Assembly: GCF_040225985.1 (NCBI RefSeq)
Contig: NZ_JBBPEU010000008.1
Location: 130,406 to 194,405, forward strand
Reading direction: 5' to 3'
From: Shimia sp040225985
Lineage (GTDB): Bacteria; Pseudomonadota; Alphaproteobacteria; Rhodobacterales; Rhodobacteraceae
DNA: 64,000 nt
Numbering within the stretch: position 1 is the stretch's first letter; each line of letters begins with the position of its first letter. Below are positions 24,950 to 33,290 of this stretch, piece by piece. Made by a program: the position numbers and the translations under genes. The notes beneath the pieces are model-generated. The model was not told the DNA's origin and searched no databases. It worked only from the letters and a program-made list of their open reading frames with translations.

Positions 24950-27847
24950 TTACGCTGCCCAGATCTTGCAGAGAGTCGATTTCGTCTCTTGCATCTGGGT
25001 CACTGAGTCATAGCCATAGGTCTGTGCCGTGTTGGTGGATTCACCAAGCACATAGGGGTCAGCCCCGTCGGGATATTTCGACCGCAGGTCTTCGCCCTGG
25101 AAATGGCCGCCAAAGTGGAACGGCATGAAGGCCACGCCTTCGCCGACCCGTTCGGTCACCATTGCCATCACCTTGACCTTGCCGCCTTCGGGCCCTTCGA
25201 CCCAGACCTGCGCGCCGTCCCGCACACCAAGGTTGTTGGCGTCACGCGGGTTGATTTCGACGAACATGTCCTGTTGCAGTTCGGCCAGCCACGGGTTCGA
25301 ACGGGTCTCGTCGCCGCCGCCCTCATATTCGACCAGACGGCCGGAGGTGAGGACAATCGGGTAATCCTTCGAGAAATCGTTCTTCTGGATCGAGGCATAC
25401 ATGGTCGGCAGACGATAGGCCTGACGGTCCTCGTATGTCGGATAATCCTCGACCAGGTCGCGACGTGGGGTGTAAAGAGGCTCGCGGTGCAGCGGCACCG
25501 GATCCGGGAAGGTCCACACGACAGCACGGGCTTTTGCGTTCCCGAAGGGCGCGCATTCGTGCTTGATCGCGACCCGTTGGATGCCGCCCGAAAGGTCGGT
25601 TTTCCAGTTGGTCTTGGGACCGGCCACCGCTTCGATGCTGGCGCGTTCCTCGTCTGTCAGGTCCGCATCCCATCCCAGATCCATCAGCATCTGCATGGTG
25701 AATTCGGGATAGCCGTCCTGAATTTCCGAATTCGCCGAATAGACGCCTTCGGCCAGAAGGTTGTCGCCATCACGTTCCACGCCGAAACGGGCACGGAAGG
25801 TCAGGCCGCCTTGAGAGACAGGCTTGGACATGTCATAGAGGTTTGGCGTGCCCGGATGCTTCATGTCTGCAGTGCCCCAGCAAGGCCACGGCAGACCGTA
25901 ATAGTCCCCGTCGGCAGGGCCACCAATTGCCCGCAGCGTGGTGCGATCAAAGGTGTGCTGATTGGCCATGTGAAGCTTCAGACGCTCGGGCGACTGGCCG
26001 GTATAGCCGATCGTCCACAGACCCTTGTTGAATTCGCGGGTGACGCTTTCCACGTTCGGGGTGTTCTCGTCTTCCATTTCAATGTTGCGGAACAGACGAT
26101 CGGCCCAGCCGAACTTGTTGGCGAACAGCCCGATGATTTCATGGTCCGTTTTCGACTCGAACAGGGGCTCAACCACCTGATCCCGCCACTGGAACGACCG
26201 GTTCGATGCCGTGACCGAGCCACGGGTTTCGAACTGGGTACATGCCGGAAGCAGATAGCAGCCATCGGTGCGGTCATGCAGAACGGCCGAGACGGTGGGG
26301 TACGGGTCGATCACGACCAGCATGTCCAGCTTCTCCATCGCCGTTTTCATTTCCGGCCCACGGGTCTGCGAGTTGGGCGCATGGCCCCACAGAACCATGG
26401 CACGCACGTTGTTCGGCTGGTCCATGTTGTCCTTGTCTTCAAGAACACCGTCGATCCAGCGCGACACCGGAATACCGCGCAGGTTCTGCAGCGATTTTTC
26501 CTTGCCGTCCTTGCCGACCAGCGTGTCGAACTGTGCGTTCAGCCATTCCGGGTCTTCCTCCCAGACACGAGCCCAGTGTGCCCATGCACCCTTGGACAGG
26601 CCATAATAGCCGGGCAGGGTGTGTGATAGAACGCCAAGGTCTGTTGCGCCCTGTACGTTGTCGTGACCGCGGAAGATGTTGGTGCCGCCACCGCTGGTGC
26701 CCATGTTGCCAAGGGCCAGCTGCAGGATGCAGTAGGCACGGGTGTTGTTGTTCCCGTTGGTGTGCTGCGTGCCACCCATACACCAGATCACGGTGCCGGG
26801 GCGGTTATTGGCCATGGTGCGGGCCACGCGGCGCAACTGCGAACCGGGGGTGCCGGTGACTCGTTCGACCTCTTCCGGGGTCCATTTCGCGACTTCTTCG
26901 CGGATCTGGTCCATCCCCCAGACACGGGTGCGGATGAACTCCTTGTCTTCCCAGCCGTTCTCGAAGATGTGGTACAGGATCCCCCAAACCAGCGCGACGT
27001 CCGTGCCGGGACGGAAACGGACATATTCGTCCGCATGGGCCGCGGTGCGGGTGAAGCGCGGATCGCAGACGATCAGCGGTGCGTTGTTCTGTTCCTTGGC
27101 CTTCAGAACGTGCAGCAGCGAGACGGGGTGCGCCTCGGCAGGGTTGCCGCCGATGATGAAGATGGCCTTGGAGTTGTGGATGTCATTGTACGAGTTCGTC
27201 ATCGCCCCATAGCCCCAGGTGTTTGCAACACCTGCCACTGTGGTCGAGTGACAAATACGGGCCTGGTGATCCACGTTGTTCGTGCCCCAGTAGGCGGCGA
27301 ACTTGCGGAACAGATAGGCCTGTTCGTTGTTATGCTTGGCCGAACCCAGCCAATAGACGCTGTCAGGTCCGCTTTCCTGGCGGATCTGCATCATGCCGTC
27401 GCCGATCTCGTTGATCGCCTGTTCCCAGCTGATGCGCTTCCACTCACCACCCTCTTTTTTCATCGGGTACTTGAGACGGCGCTCGCCATGGGCGTGTTCG
27501 CGAACCGATGCGCCTTTGGCACAGTGTGCGCCAAGGTTGAACGGGCTGTCCCAGCCGGGCTCTTGCCCGATCCAGACGCCGTTCTGCACTTCGGCCACCA
27601 CGGTACATCCGACCGAACAGTGGGTGCAGACCGATTTGATGGTCTCGACGGTGCCAGCCGCGGCGGATGCCGCAGCATTGGCTTGCGTCACCGTGCCTCC
27701 GGTGGCGCTGATTGCGGCAAGGCCACCGATGGCCAGACCGCTGCCCCGCAGAAATGCGCGGCGGTCGACAGATTTCTCTGCGACGTCAGACAGGATACTT
27801 GTCCGCTGGGGGCGTCTCGCTACCCCGTTGGTCTTTTTCCTAAGCAT
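24950..27847 (-). CDS. fdhA: Formate dehydrogenase catalytic (alpha) subunit, Cys form
   Basis: Oxidises formate to CO2 at a bis-pterin molybdenum or tungsten centre. 965 residues. A Tat signal (DRRAFLRGSG, residues 28-37) shows a periplasmic enzyme. The N-terminal 4Fe-4S cluster uses Cys74, Cys77, Cys81 and Cys109. The metal ligand is Cys199 in RICHSTTVAG, where selenoprotein forms have selenocysteine. The C-terminal cap with NPRDANNLG closes the cofactor site. The tungstate transporter at 35.6-37.8 kb suggests tungsten use, while modABC makes molybdenum equally possible. Confidence 0.95.
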   Translation of the reverse strand: MLRKKTNGVARRPQRTSILSDVAEKSVDRRAFLRGSGLAIGGLAAISATGGTVTQANAAASAAAGTVETIKSVCTHCSVGCTVVAEVQNGVWIGQEPGWDSPFNLGAHCAKGASVREHAHGERRLKYPMKKEGGEWKRISWEQAINEIGDGMMQIRQESGPDSVYWLGSAKHNNEQAYLFRKFAAYWGTNNVDHQARICHSTTVAGVANTWGYGAMTNSYNDIHNSKAIFIIGGNPAEAHPVSLLHVLKAKEQNNAPLIVCDPRFTRTAAHADEYVRFRPGTDVALVWGILYHIFENGWEDKEFIRTRVWGMDQIREEVAKWTPEEVERVTGTPGSQLRRVARTMANNRPGTVIWCMGGTQHTNGNNNTRAYCILQLALGNMGTSGGGTNIFRGHDNVQGATDLGVLSHTLPGYYGLSKGAWAHWARVWEEDPEWLNAQFDTLVGKDGKEKSLQNLRGIPVSRWIDGVLEDKDNMDQPNNVRAMVLWGHAPNSQTRGPEMKTAMEKLDMLVVIDPYPTVSAVLHDRTDGCYLLPACTQFETRGSVTASNRSFQWRDQVVEPLFESKTDHEIIGLFANKFGWADRLFRNIEMEDENTPNVESVTREFNKGLWTIGYTGQSPERLKLHMANQHTFDRTTLRAIGGPADGDYYGLPWPCWGTADMKHPGTPNLYDMSKPVSQGGLTFRARFGVERDGDNLLAEGVYSANSEIQDGYPEFTMQMLMDLGWDADLTDEERASIEAVAGPKTNWKTDLSGGIQRVAIKHECAPFGNAKARAVVWTFPDPVPLHREPLYTPRRDLVEDYPTYEDRQAYRLPTMYASIQKNDFSKDYPIVLTSGRLVEYEGGGDETRSNPWLAELQQDMFVEINPRDANNLGVRDGAQVWVEGPEGGKVKVMAMVTERVGEGVAFMPFHFGGHFQGEDLRSKYPDGADPYVLGESTNTAQTYGYDSVTQMQETKSTLCKIWAA

Positions 27848-27953
27848 TTAAACCTCCCTTGCTATCCCTCTCGGGACTTAGCTGGGTTAACGAAAACCTC
27901 GGGCAGTCGGGCCAATCGCAACCAGTCGCCTTCGGCAGAAAACACCGTCCGTC

Positions 27954-28145
27954 TTAGAAACGGGCGCTGTCGAGATACGCACGGGTGTGCGCGGTATCCT
28001 GCATCTTGTCAGACGACAGGTCGGGTTCTGCCGCTTCTGCAGCGCCCCCGGTGGTCGCAACAACCACTGCCGCGGCAGGGGCGCTGGTCGCGGCCAGTTT
28101 CAGAAAATCGCGACGGCTTGCGCCCTCTTCGGTTTTCTTGGTCAT
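27954..28145 (-). CDS. Formate dehydrogenase-region Tat-signal peptide protein
   Basis: 63-residue protein with a Tat motif SRRDFLKLA (residues 10-18), a hydrophobic Ala/Val core (APAAAVVVATTGGAA) and a short tail ending AYLDSARF. It belongs to the small family found next to many periplasmic formate dehydrogenases; its role is not established, but assembly or membrane attachment is likely. It lies between torD and fdhA with GAGGAG upstream of the start. The 106-base gap before fdhA holds nothing recognisable beyond A/T-rich leader sequence. Confidence 0.87.
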   Translation of the reverse strand: MTKKTEEGASRRDFLKLAATSAPAAAVVVATTGGAAEAAEPDLSSDKMQDTAHTRAYLDSARF

Positions 28146-28194
28146 GAGAGTCCTCCTCTCTGGTTATGGCGGTTGCCCGCCCTCTTGATGCGGA

Positions 28195-28827
28195 TCACTC
28201 CGCGCTCATCCGGAAGCCTTCGCTTTCGATCTCCATGAACACGCGGCCGACGGCTCCGACGGCGGCGTAAAAGACCGAGTTCTTGGCAGCTTCCAAATCC
28301 GAATAGAAATGCCCTGCCCATGGGGCGATATGGCGGTTGAAGAACGTTTTCTGGTCCGCGACCGAGGCCGGCGTGCCAAAGCGCCCGACGATCAGCGCGC
28401 CCATCATTTCCATAAGCGAGGCGATATTGTCCTCGGGCTCATAGACATTCTGCGCGCGGCTTAGGCCCCGTGCGGCCATGTCCTGACGCAGGGTGGCCAA
28501 CGGCTTTTCGTTCAGGAAGCCCGTCATGTAGTAGCTGGCATAAGGCAGCAACTCACCGCGCCCCAGCCCGATGAACAGCTTGTTGAACTCGCGCTCGATC
28601 GTCTGGGATTTGCTGAGGCTGGCAATCTTGGCCAGCGCGTTGATCGCGGTGCCAAGGTCACTGTCGTCGCCCGAAAGACCCGCCGTCTGCGACAGCAGCA
28701 TGTCATCCGGCGGTCCGGCAAGGATCACGCCCAGATAGTTGTAAAGGTCGGCGCGCAGGCGGTCTTCTTCGGACACGCGCGGGGCGTCGGCTTTTGCGGT
28801 GGCGGTCATCTGGCTCTCCTCGGTCAT
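28195..28827 (-). CDS. TorD/DmsD-type chaperone for formate dehydrogenase
   Basis: 210-residue, mostly helical cytoplasmic chaperone. The family pattern is visible in LYNYLGVILAGPPDD, the conserved REFNKLFIGLGRGELLPYASYY and EPEDNIASLMEMMGALI. Members bind the Tat signal of a molybdo- or tungsto-enzyme and hold it until the cofactor is inserted; here FdhA is the obvious client. The start overlaps the DUF3306 stop by four bases. Confidence 0.9.
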   Translation of the reverse strand: MTEESQMTATAKADAPRVSEEDRLRADLYNYLGVILAGPPDDMLLSQTAGLSGDDSDLGTAINALAKIASLSKSQTIEREFNKLFIGLGRGELLPYASYYMTGFLNEKPLATLRQDMAARGLSRAQNVYEPEDNIASLMEMMGALIVGRFGTPASVADQKTFFNRHIAPWAGHFYSDLEAAKNSVFYAAVGAVGRVFMEIESEGFRMSAE

Positions 28828-29438
28828 GCGGTGGCCCCGCTGTCATCAAATGCAAAGCGCATCCGGCGCGGGGGCAGGGGCGTATCTTCTTCTGTTGCGT
28901 CGCTGTCAAAGGCGGGCAGTGGCGCAGGCGCGGTGGCGATCTGTGCCGGGGCCTCTTCGGGTGCCTCGACAGGCGGGGTTGCGTCCGCTTCCGCGGCTTG
29001 TTCCGGTTGCATGTCGGTCTCTGCGTCGGCCTTGTCCTCGGCCTGACGCGCCATCTCGAGCACATGCGCGGTCATGCCCTTACCCACCTGATAGGCGGTT
29101 TGCAGATTCTCGATCACGCAGGACGCATCGGTGAAATCCTCGCCATAGTCGACCAGCCCGTCGACATTGGCGAGCACGGGGTTGCTCTTCCAGAGTTTGC
29201 GCAGCGCCCGTGTCTTGATACGGGCCGGCACCTCTTCGGTCAGGAACGCCTTGAAGTCATCCCCTTCGCCCAGCGTGTCGGGGTCGGGAAGCCCGAGTTC
29301 TTCCAGAATTTCGGCGTCGGACTTCTCGGCCAGCGCCTCGTCGCGCACCACGGCCTTTTCCTGCGCGAGTTTGCGCAACTCTTCGCGCTGTTCCGCTTCC
29401 ACGGCGGCCTTGCGGCGGGACCAGAAATCAGAGCTCAT
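28824..29438 (-). CDS. DUF3306 protein, formate dehydrogenase accessory
   Basis: 204 residues. The N-terminal half matches DUF3306: it begins SSDFWSRRKAAVEAEQ, has a charged helix and then RALRKLWKSNPVLANVDGLVDYGEDFTD. The C-terminal half is low-complexity, rich in Ala, Pro and acidic residues (about 130-185), ending PPRRMRFAFDDSG. It is found with DUF3305 in formate dehydrogenase operons; the molecular role is unknown. Four-base overlaps on both sides show tight coupling. Confidence 0.85.
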   Translation of the reverse strand: MSSDFWSRRKAAVEAEQREELRKLAQEKAVVRDEALAEKSDAEILEELGLPDPDTLGEGDDFKAFLTEEVPARIKTRALRKLWKSNPVLANVDGLVDYGEDFTDASCVIENLQTAYQVGKGMTAHVLEMARQAEDKADAETDMQPEQAAEADATPPVEAPEEAPAQIATAPAPLPAFDSDATEEDTPLPPRRMRFAFDDSGATA

Positions 29439-30043
29439 TGCAGGCGCGCCTTTCTGGATCTGGGGGACCGGTACACATCGGCCATCTGCTGGATGCGCGG
29501 ATCGCCCACGCCGTCCTCGACCTGTCCAATGTCTTTCTTGTCGCGGCGACGCTTCTTGAATTCCTCTTCCACGTGGTGGGCGTCTACAAAATCCTGCACC
29601 CAGAGTTTCAGCCCCTCGGGCATGGACACCTTTTCCACGATCTCTTCGCCGCTGTCGGCGTAGTCCTGCGCCTCGTAGGGCGATGCGGTGGCCAGCACGA
29701 TCTCGAAAGGTTCGTCTCCATCAGTTTCGCGCATCACAACATAAACGCAGGGCACCTGCGCATTCAGCCCGTGCAGGTAGGCGTCGGTCTCGGCCCCGTG
29801 CAGTTCAATCTGTACCGTCGCGGCATGGAACTCGGCCTGATCGCCGTCTTCGCGCAGCAATTTCCAATCGGCATCGGGGGCGCCGGGCAAGACGCCCACG
29901 GCCTTCCACGACCACTTGGCCCACCGGGTCACCCCCGGTGTGCGGCGCAGGACGATGCCGATCGGCAGCGTCTGGTATTTTTGCGGATTGTGGACCAAAC
30001 CTCCGCGATCCTTCCCCAAGCGTGTGTGTTCAATATCCAGCAT
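29435..30043 (-). CDS. DUF3305 protein, formate dehydrogenase accessory
   Basis: Protein of 202 residues from the ATG at 30043 (MLDIEHTRLGKDRGG); the frame is open to 30229, and no start has a strong ribosome site, so the start is uncertain. The DUF3305 core reads TLPIGIVLRRTPGVTRWAKWSWKAVGVLPGAPDADW, followed by a beta-rich region and the helical EGLKLWVQDFVDAHH. It is the first gene of the formate dehydrogenase operon, so its upstream region should hold the operon promoter. Function unknown beyond consistent association with these enzymes. Confidence 0.82.
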   Translation of the reverse strand: MLDIEHTRLGKDRGGLVHNPQKYQTLPIGIVLRRTPGVTRWAKWSWKAVGVLPGAPDADWKLLREDGDQAEFHAATVQIELHGAETDAYLHGLNAQVPCVYVVMRETDGDEPFEIVLATASPYEAQDYADSGEEIVEKVSMPEGLKLWVQDFVDAHHVEEEFKKRRRDKKDIGQVEDGVGDPRIQQMADVYRSPRSRKARLQ

Positions 30044-30322
30044 TGACGTCACGGCAGCGCCACGCAAAGGACGTTTTTTCACTTTGCCTAAATAAAAGGA
30101 TGGTCCGGACATTTTGGGCAGGTCGGTATGCCGTGGTATGGCGGCGTGGTCGAATTGTCTAACTTGATAAAAAAACTTGGAAAAGAGGTCTTGCAGGCAT
30201 TTGCGGATCATGGCGCACGATTCGCACATGATTCGCCGGGCGGCCGCCTCAGAAAACCGGTTGTCGATGGGTGGGAATCATGCCTAGTTGATGTACGTTT
30301 TGACCGGGGAGAGAGGCATAAA
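30044..30322. other. Divergent promoter region of the formate dehydrogenase island
   Basis: A 279-base, comparatively A/T-rich spacer between the minus-strand fdh operon and the plus-strand Fe-S gene. Both promoters should lie here. I found no convincing sigma-54 (-24/-12) element and no clean FNR-type dyad. Confidence 0.4.
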
Positions 30323-32299
30323 ATGGCGCAGGGATCGGCATCAGGAAATCCATCCAAAACATTGATATTGTGTGATTGTCTCGGATCGATGCCCATCGAC
30401 GATGCGGCCTTGTCCGAGGCCGCTGGCCAGCCATGCTCAAAGCTGCACACCAACCTCTGTCAGGCCCAATCCGAGGACGCCGCCCGCGCGATTGCCGCCG
30501 GGGATGCAATTATTTGCTGCACCCAGGAACAGCACTTCTTCGAGGAGCTTGCAACCGATCTCGATGCCCCCGCACCGGCGGTCCTTGACCTGCGCGACAG
30601 GGCGGGTTGGAGCGCGGACACCGCGTCGAAACTACCCAAAATGGCCGCTTTGACCGCCGAGGCCCTTTTGCCATCCCCCCAGACCAAGACCACGGACGTC
30701 CTGTCCGAGGGCTTGTGCCTGATTATCGGGACCGGGGACCTGGCCCTCTCTGCGGGCCGGCAATTGGCCCCGCATCTGAGCGTGACCGTCCTGTTGACCG
30801 ACGATGCGGACCTGCCTGACACACGTGATTTCGATGTCGTCCGCGGACAGTTGCGCAAGGCGCAGGGCGCGTTTGGTCAGTTCGAGGTCACGATTGATGC
30901 GCTGCAACAAGTGATCCCCGGCGGTCGCGGCGCGCCGGGCCTGACCGAGCCGCGCAATGGCGGTCGTTCGCAATGCGATATCATTTTGGACCTGACGGGC
31001 GGCACTCCGCTGTTTCCGGCGCACGAGAAACGCGAAGGCTACCTGCGCCCCGACCCCAAAAGTCCGGGGGCCGTGGCCGAGGCGATCCTTGAAGCCTCGC
31101 ACATGGTCGGCACCTTTGAAAAGCCGCTGTATGTCAAGCTCGAGCCGCTGTTCTGCGCCCATTCCCGTGCCAACCAGATCGGGTGCAGCAATTGTCTTGA
31201 TATCTGCCCCACCGGTGCGATTTCACCCGACGGCGATCATGTGGCGATTGACCCCATGATCTGCGCGGGTTGCGGGGCCTGTTCTGCGCTATGCCCGTCC
31301 GGCGCAATCACCTATGATGCGCCCGCCACCGATCACACGATCCGCAGGGTACAGACCCTTGCCACCGCCTACCGCGAGGCGGGCGGTGCATCCCCCCGCC
31401 TTCTGGTCGTCAACGCTCACGGGGCCGAGATGGTCAGGTTGGCCGCGCGCTATGGTGACGGCCTGCCGGCGGACGTGATCCCGCTTGAGGTGGACGCGCT
31501 GAACGCCTTTGGTCACGCCGAGGCGCTTGCTGCGCTGGCGGCTGGGTTTGCCGATGTGTGGATCGTGCCCGCCCCCCAGACCGACCGCCCGCCGTTGGAG
31601 AGCGAAATCGCGCTGGCCAATGCGCTTGGCGGGGGAAAGGTCACGCTGCTGGACGAACAGGATCCCGATGCAATGGTCGCGCGCCTTTACGACGCGTCGC
31701 CTGACACCCCTGTCGCAGAACCCGTTCGCCCGATGGGCACGCGGCGCCAGATCGCCCGTCAGACCGCGCGCAGCCTCAACCCCGACGCCGAGGTGATCGC
31801 CCTGCCAGAGACCGCGCCGTACGGGGCCGTGCTCGTGAACACGGATTCCTGCACCTTGTGCCTGAGCTGTGTCTCGCTCTGCCCCTCGGGCGCGTTGGGC
31901 GACAACCCGGACCAGCCGCAATTGCGTTTTCAGGAAGATGCCTGCCTGCAATGCGGTCTCTGTGCCAATGTCTGCCCCGAGGATGCGATCACTTACGAAC
32001 CCCGCATGAACCTTGCCGCCACCGCTCTGGAACAGGTGGTGCTGCACGAGGAAGAACCTTTTGCCTGCGTCGAATGCGGGGCGTTGTTCGGGGTGAAATC
32101 CACCATCGAACGCATCATGGACAAGCTGGCCGGAAACCATTCTATGTATTCCAACCCCGAAGCCGCGCGCATGATCCAGATGTGTGACAATTGCCGCGTG
32201 AATGCCCAGTACCATTCCACCAACAATCCGTTCTCGGGCGGGGAGCGTCCCAAGGTGCGCACGACCGAGGACTACCTGAGCAAGCGCCGCGATCACTGA
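30323..32299 (+). CDS. Four-cluster 4Fe-4S protein of the fdh island
   Basis: 658 residues from the ATG at 30323 (GAGAGG seven bases upstream). There are four ferredoxin motifs in two pairs: CSNCLDICP and CAGCGACSALCP near residues 290-330, then CTLCLSCVSLCP and CLQCGLCANVCP near 510-560. A late CVECGALF and CDNCR add possible metal sites. The N-terminal 270 residues and the middle resemble nucleotide- or electron-carrier-binding regions (GLCLIIGTGDLALSAGRQL). No signal peptide, so cytoplasmic. Proteins of this type accompany DUF3305/DUF3306 and may feed electrons or sulfur during dehydrogenase maturation. Its end overlaps the next gene by seven bases. Confidence 0.87.
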   Translation: MAQGSASGNPSKTLILCDCLGSMPIDDAALSEAAGQPCSKLHTNLCQAQSEDAARAIAAGDAIICCTQEQHFFEELATDLDAPAPAVLDLRDRAGWSADTASKLPKMAALTAEALLPSPQTKTTDVLSEGLCLIIGTGDLALSAGRQLAPHLSVTVLLTDDADLPDTRDFDVVRGQLRKAQGAFGQFEVTIDALQQVIPGGRGAPGLTEPRNGGRSQCDIILDLTGGTPLFPAHEKREGYLRPDPKSPGAVAEAILEASHMVGTFEKPLYVKLEPLFCAHSRANQIGCSNCLDICPTGAISPDGDHVAIDPMICAGCGACSALCPSGAITYDAPATDHTIRRVQTLATAYREAGGASPRLLVVNAHGAEMVRLAARYGDGLPADVIPLEVDALNAFGHAEALAALAAGFADVWIVPAPQTDRPPLESEIALANALGGGKVTLLDEQDPDAMVARLYDASPDTPVAEPVRPMGTRRQIARQTARSLNPDAEVIALPETAPYGAVLVNTDSCTLCLSCVSLCPSGALGDNPDQPQLRFQEDACLQCGLCANVCPEDAITYEPRMNLAATALEQVVLHEEEPFACVECGALFGVKSTIERIMDKLAGNHSMYSNPEAARMIQMCDNCRVNAQYHSTNNPFSGGERPKVRTTEDYLSKRRDH

Positions 32300-33039
32300 T
32301 GCTGCAATGGCGCCCCCAGATCGGCCGCCTCGAGAGAGGCGACATAGGCAAGGATCGCTTCGAGATCGTCCAGCGTCATTTCGACGGGCACGATCGGCGG
32401 GGGGCGGTCCTCGGGGAAGGGCGGCGTGACATCCGCAACCTGTGTAAAGGCGCCATGGGGTGCCAGGACATAAAAGGTCTCAAACCGCTCATCCCAGTTG
32501 GGCAGGCTGCGCAGGACAAAGAAGGACGGGGTCGAGCCGATGTCGTTCATGCGGTTGGCGGGGTCGACGACGTGACAACGCCCGCACATCACGATCGAGG
32601 CCTTGTGCCCAAGCACGGCGTCGCCGTCATAGGTCAGGGCAACTGGTGCGGCCTCTTCCGCGGTGGCAAGAGTATAAAGCGCGGTGCCCGCGGGGGCAAA
32701 GCCGGTGATCGTGCGCAGCCCGATGTCGGATTGCAGCCAGTCAGCAAAGCGTTGGGTGCCCGGATGGTCGGGGCTGACGATCTGCATGTGCCACGTCGCA
32801 TCCTGCCCGGCAAACAAAGGGGTGCCAGTCTCGCCGAACCGCATGTCCGCCGCAGCGCCGTCGGCAACGATTTCGACCCGGACCTGCGTTTTCAACGAAA
32901 AGCGCGGCACCATGTATTTGATCAGCCCGCTTTCGACCAACGGGGCCGGTGCCTCAAGCCGCACGAGCCTGTCATTGGCAAGGGCGGGAAACCCTATACC
33001 TATCAGACAAAGACCAACAATCAGCTTACGCAGGTGCAT
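32293..33039 (-). CDS. Cytochrome c with degenerate binding-protein-like N-terminus
   Basis: 248 residues with a signal peptide (ends GFPALAND). The C-terminal domain is a cytochrome c with CGRCH (Cys152, Cys155, His156) and a likely Met ligand near 221 (VPVEM). The N-terminal domain (about 20-140) resembles a shortened periplasmic binding protein: LVESGLIKYMVPRF is reminiscent of the NSGL...LP.. start of tungstate-binding TupA, followed by HPGTQRFADWLQSDIG, as in the late part of that fold. This fold assignment is inference. It converges on the Fe-S gene and is divergent from the DUF6494 operon by 55 bases. It may be a periplasmic electron carrier for formate oxidation. Confidence 0.78.
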   Translation of the reverse strand: MHLRKLIVGLCLIGIGFPALANDRLVRLEAPAPLVESGLIKYMVPRFSLKTQVRVEIVADGAAADMRFGETGTPLFAGQDATWHMQIVSPDHPGTQRFADWLQSDIGLRTITGFAPAGTALYTLATAEEAAPVALTYDGDAVLGHKASIVMCGRCHVVDPANRMNDIGSTPSFFVLRSLPNWDERFETFYVLAPHGAFTQVADVTPPFPEDRPPPIVPVEMTLDDLEAILAYVASLEAADLGAPLQHQ

Positions 33040-33094
33040 GGGGAATGGTAGAAACCCAAACACCGCGCCGTCAAGCGCAAGGAAAGGAAAACCG

Positions 33095-33286
33095 ATGAGT
33101 GACGATTTTAACATGTCGATGCGCAAGTTCCTGAAACAGGTCGGCGTGACCTCGCAACAGGCCATTGAAGAGGCCATGCGCGAGGCAGACACAGCGGGGA
33201 AAACCTTTACCGCAAAGGCGGTTATCACCATCGAGGGTTTGGACATGGAACATGTCGTGACCGGCGACATCAAAGGGCAGGAGTAA
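33095..33286 (+). CDS. DUF6494 family protein
   Basis: 63-residue protein with GGAAAGGAAA upstream of the ATG. The conserved pattern MSMRKFLKQVGVTSQQAIEEAMREA begins at residue 7 (first 20 positions are the diagnostic part) and a beta-hairpin TAKAVITIEGLDMEHVVTGDI follows. It is first in an operon with Mrp, a ligase-like protein and a DUF6505 protein. It looks like a small soluble partner protein; no enzymatic motif is present. Function unknown. Confidence 0.8.
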   Translation: MSDDFNMSMRKFLKQVGVTSQQAIEEAMREADTAGKTFTAKAVITIEGLDMEHVVTGDIKGQE

Positions 33287-33290
33287 TTTC

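Noticed and set aside
27245..27260. Selenocysteine in FdhA
   Set aside because: The ligand codon reads Cys in RICHSTTVAG, and the frame has no internal TGA, so no selenocysteine insertion is needed.
25103..28147. Long open plus-strand frames (25103-26626 and 26663-28147) opposite fdhA
   Set aside because: They mirror the codon bias of fdhA on the other strand, have no ribosome site and encode compositionally odd His/Arg-rich proteins. Shadows of a GC-rich gene.
30044..30322. Sigma-54 promoter for the fdh operon
   Set aside because: No TGGC-N7-TTGC pair is readable on either strand, in line with the regulator lacking GAFTGA.
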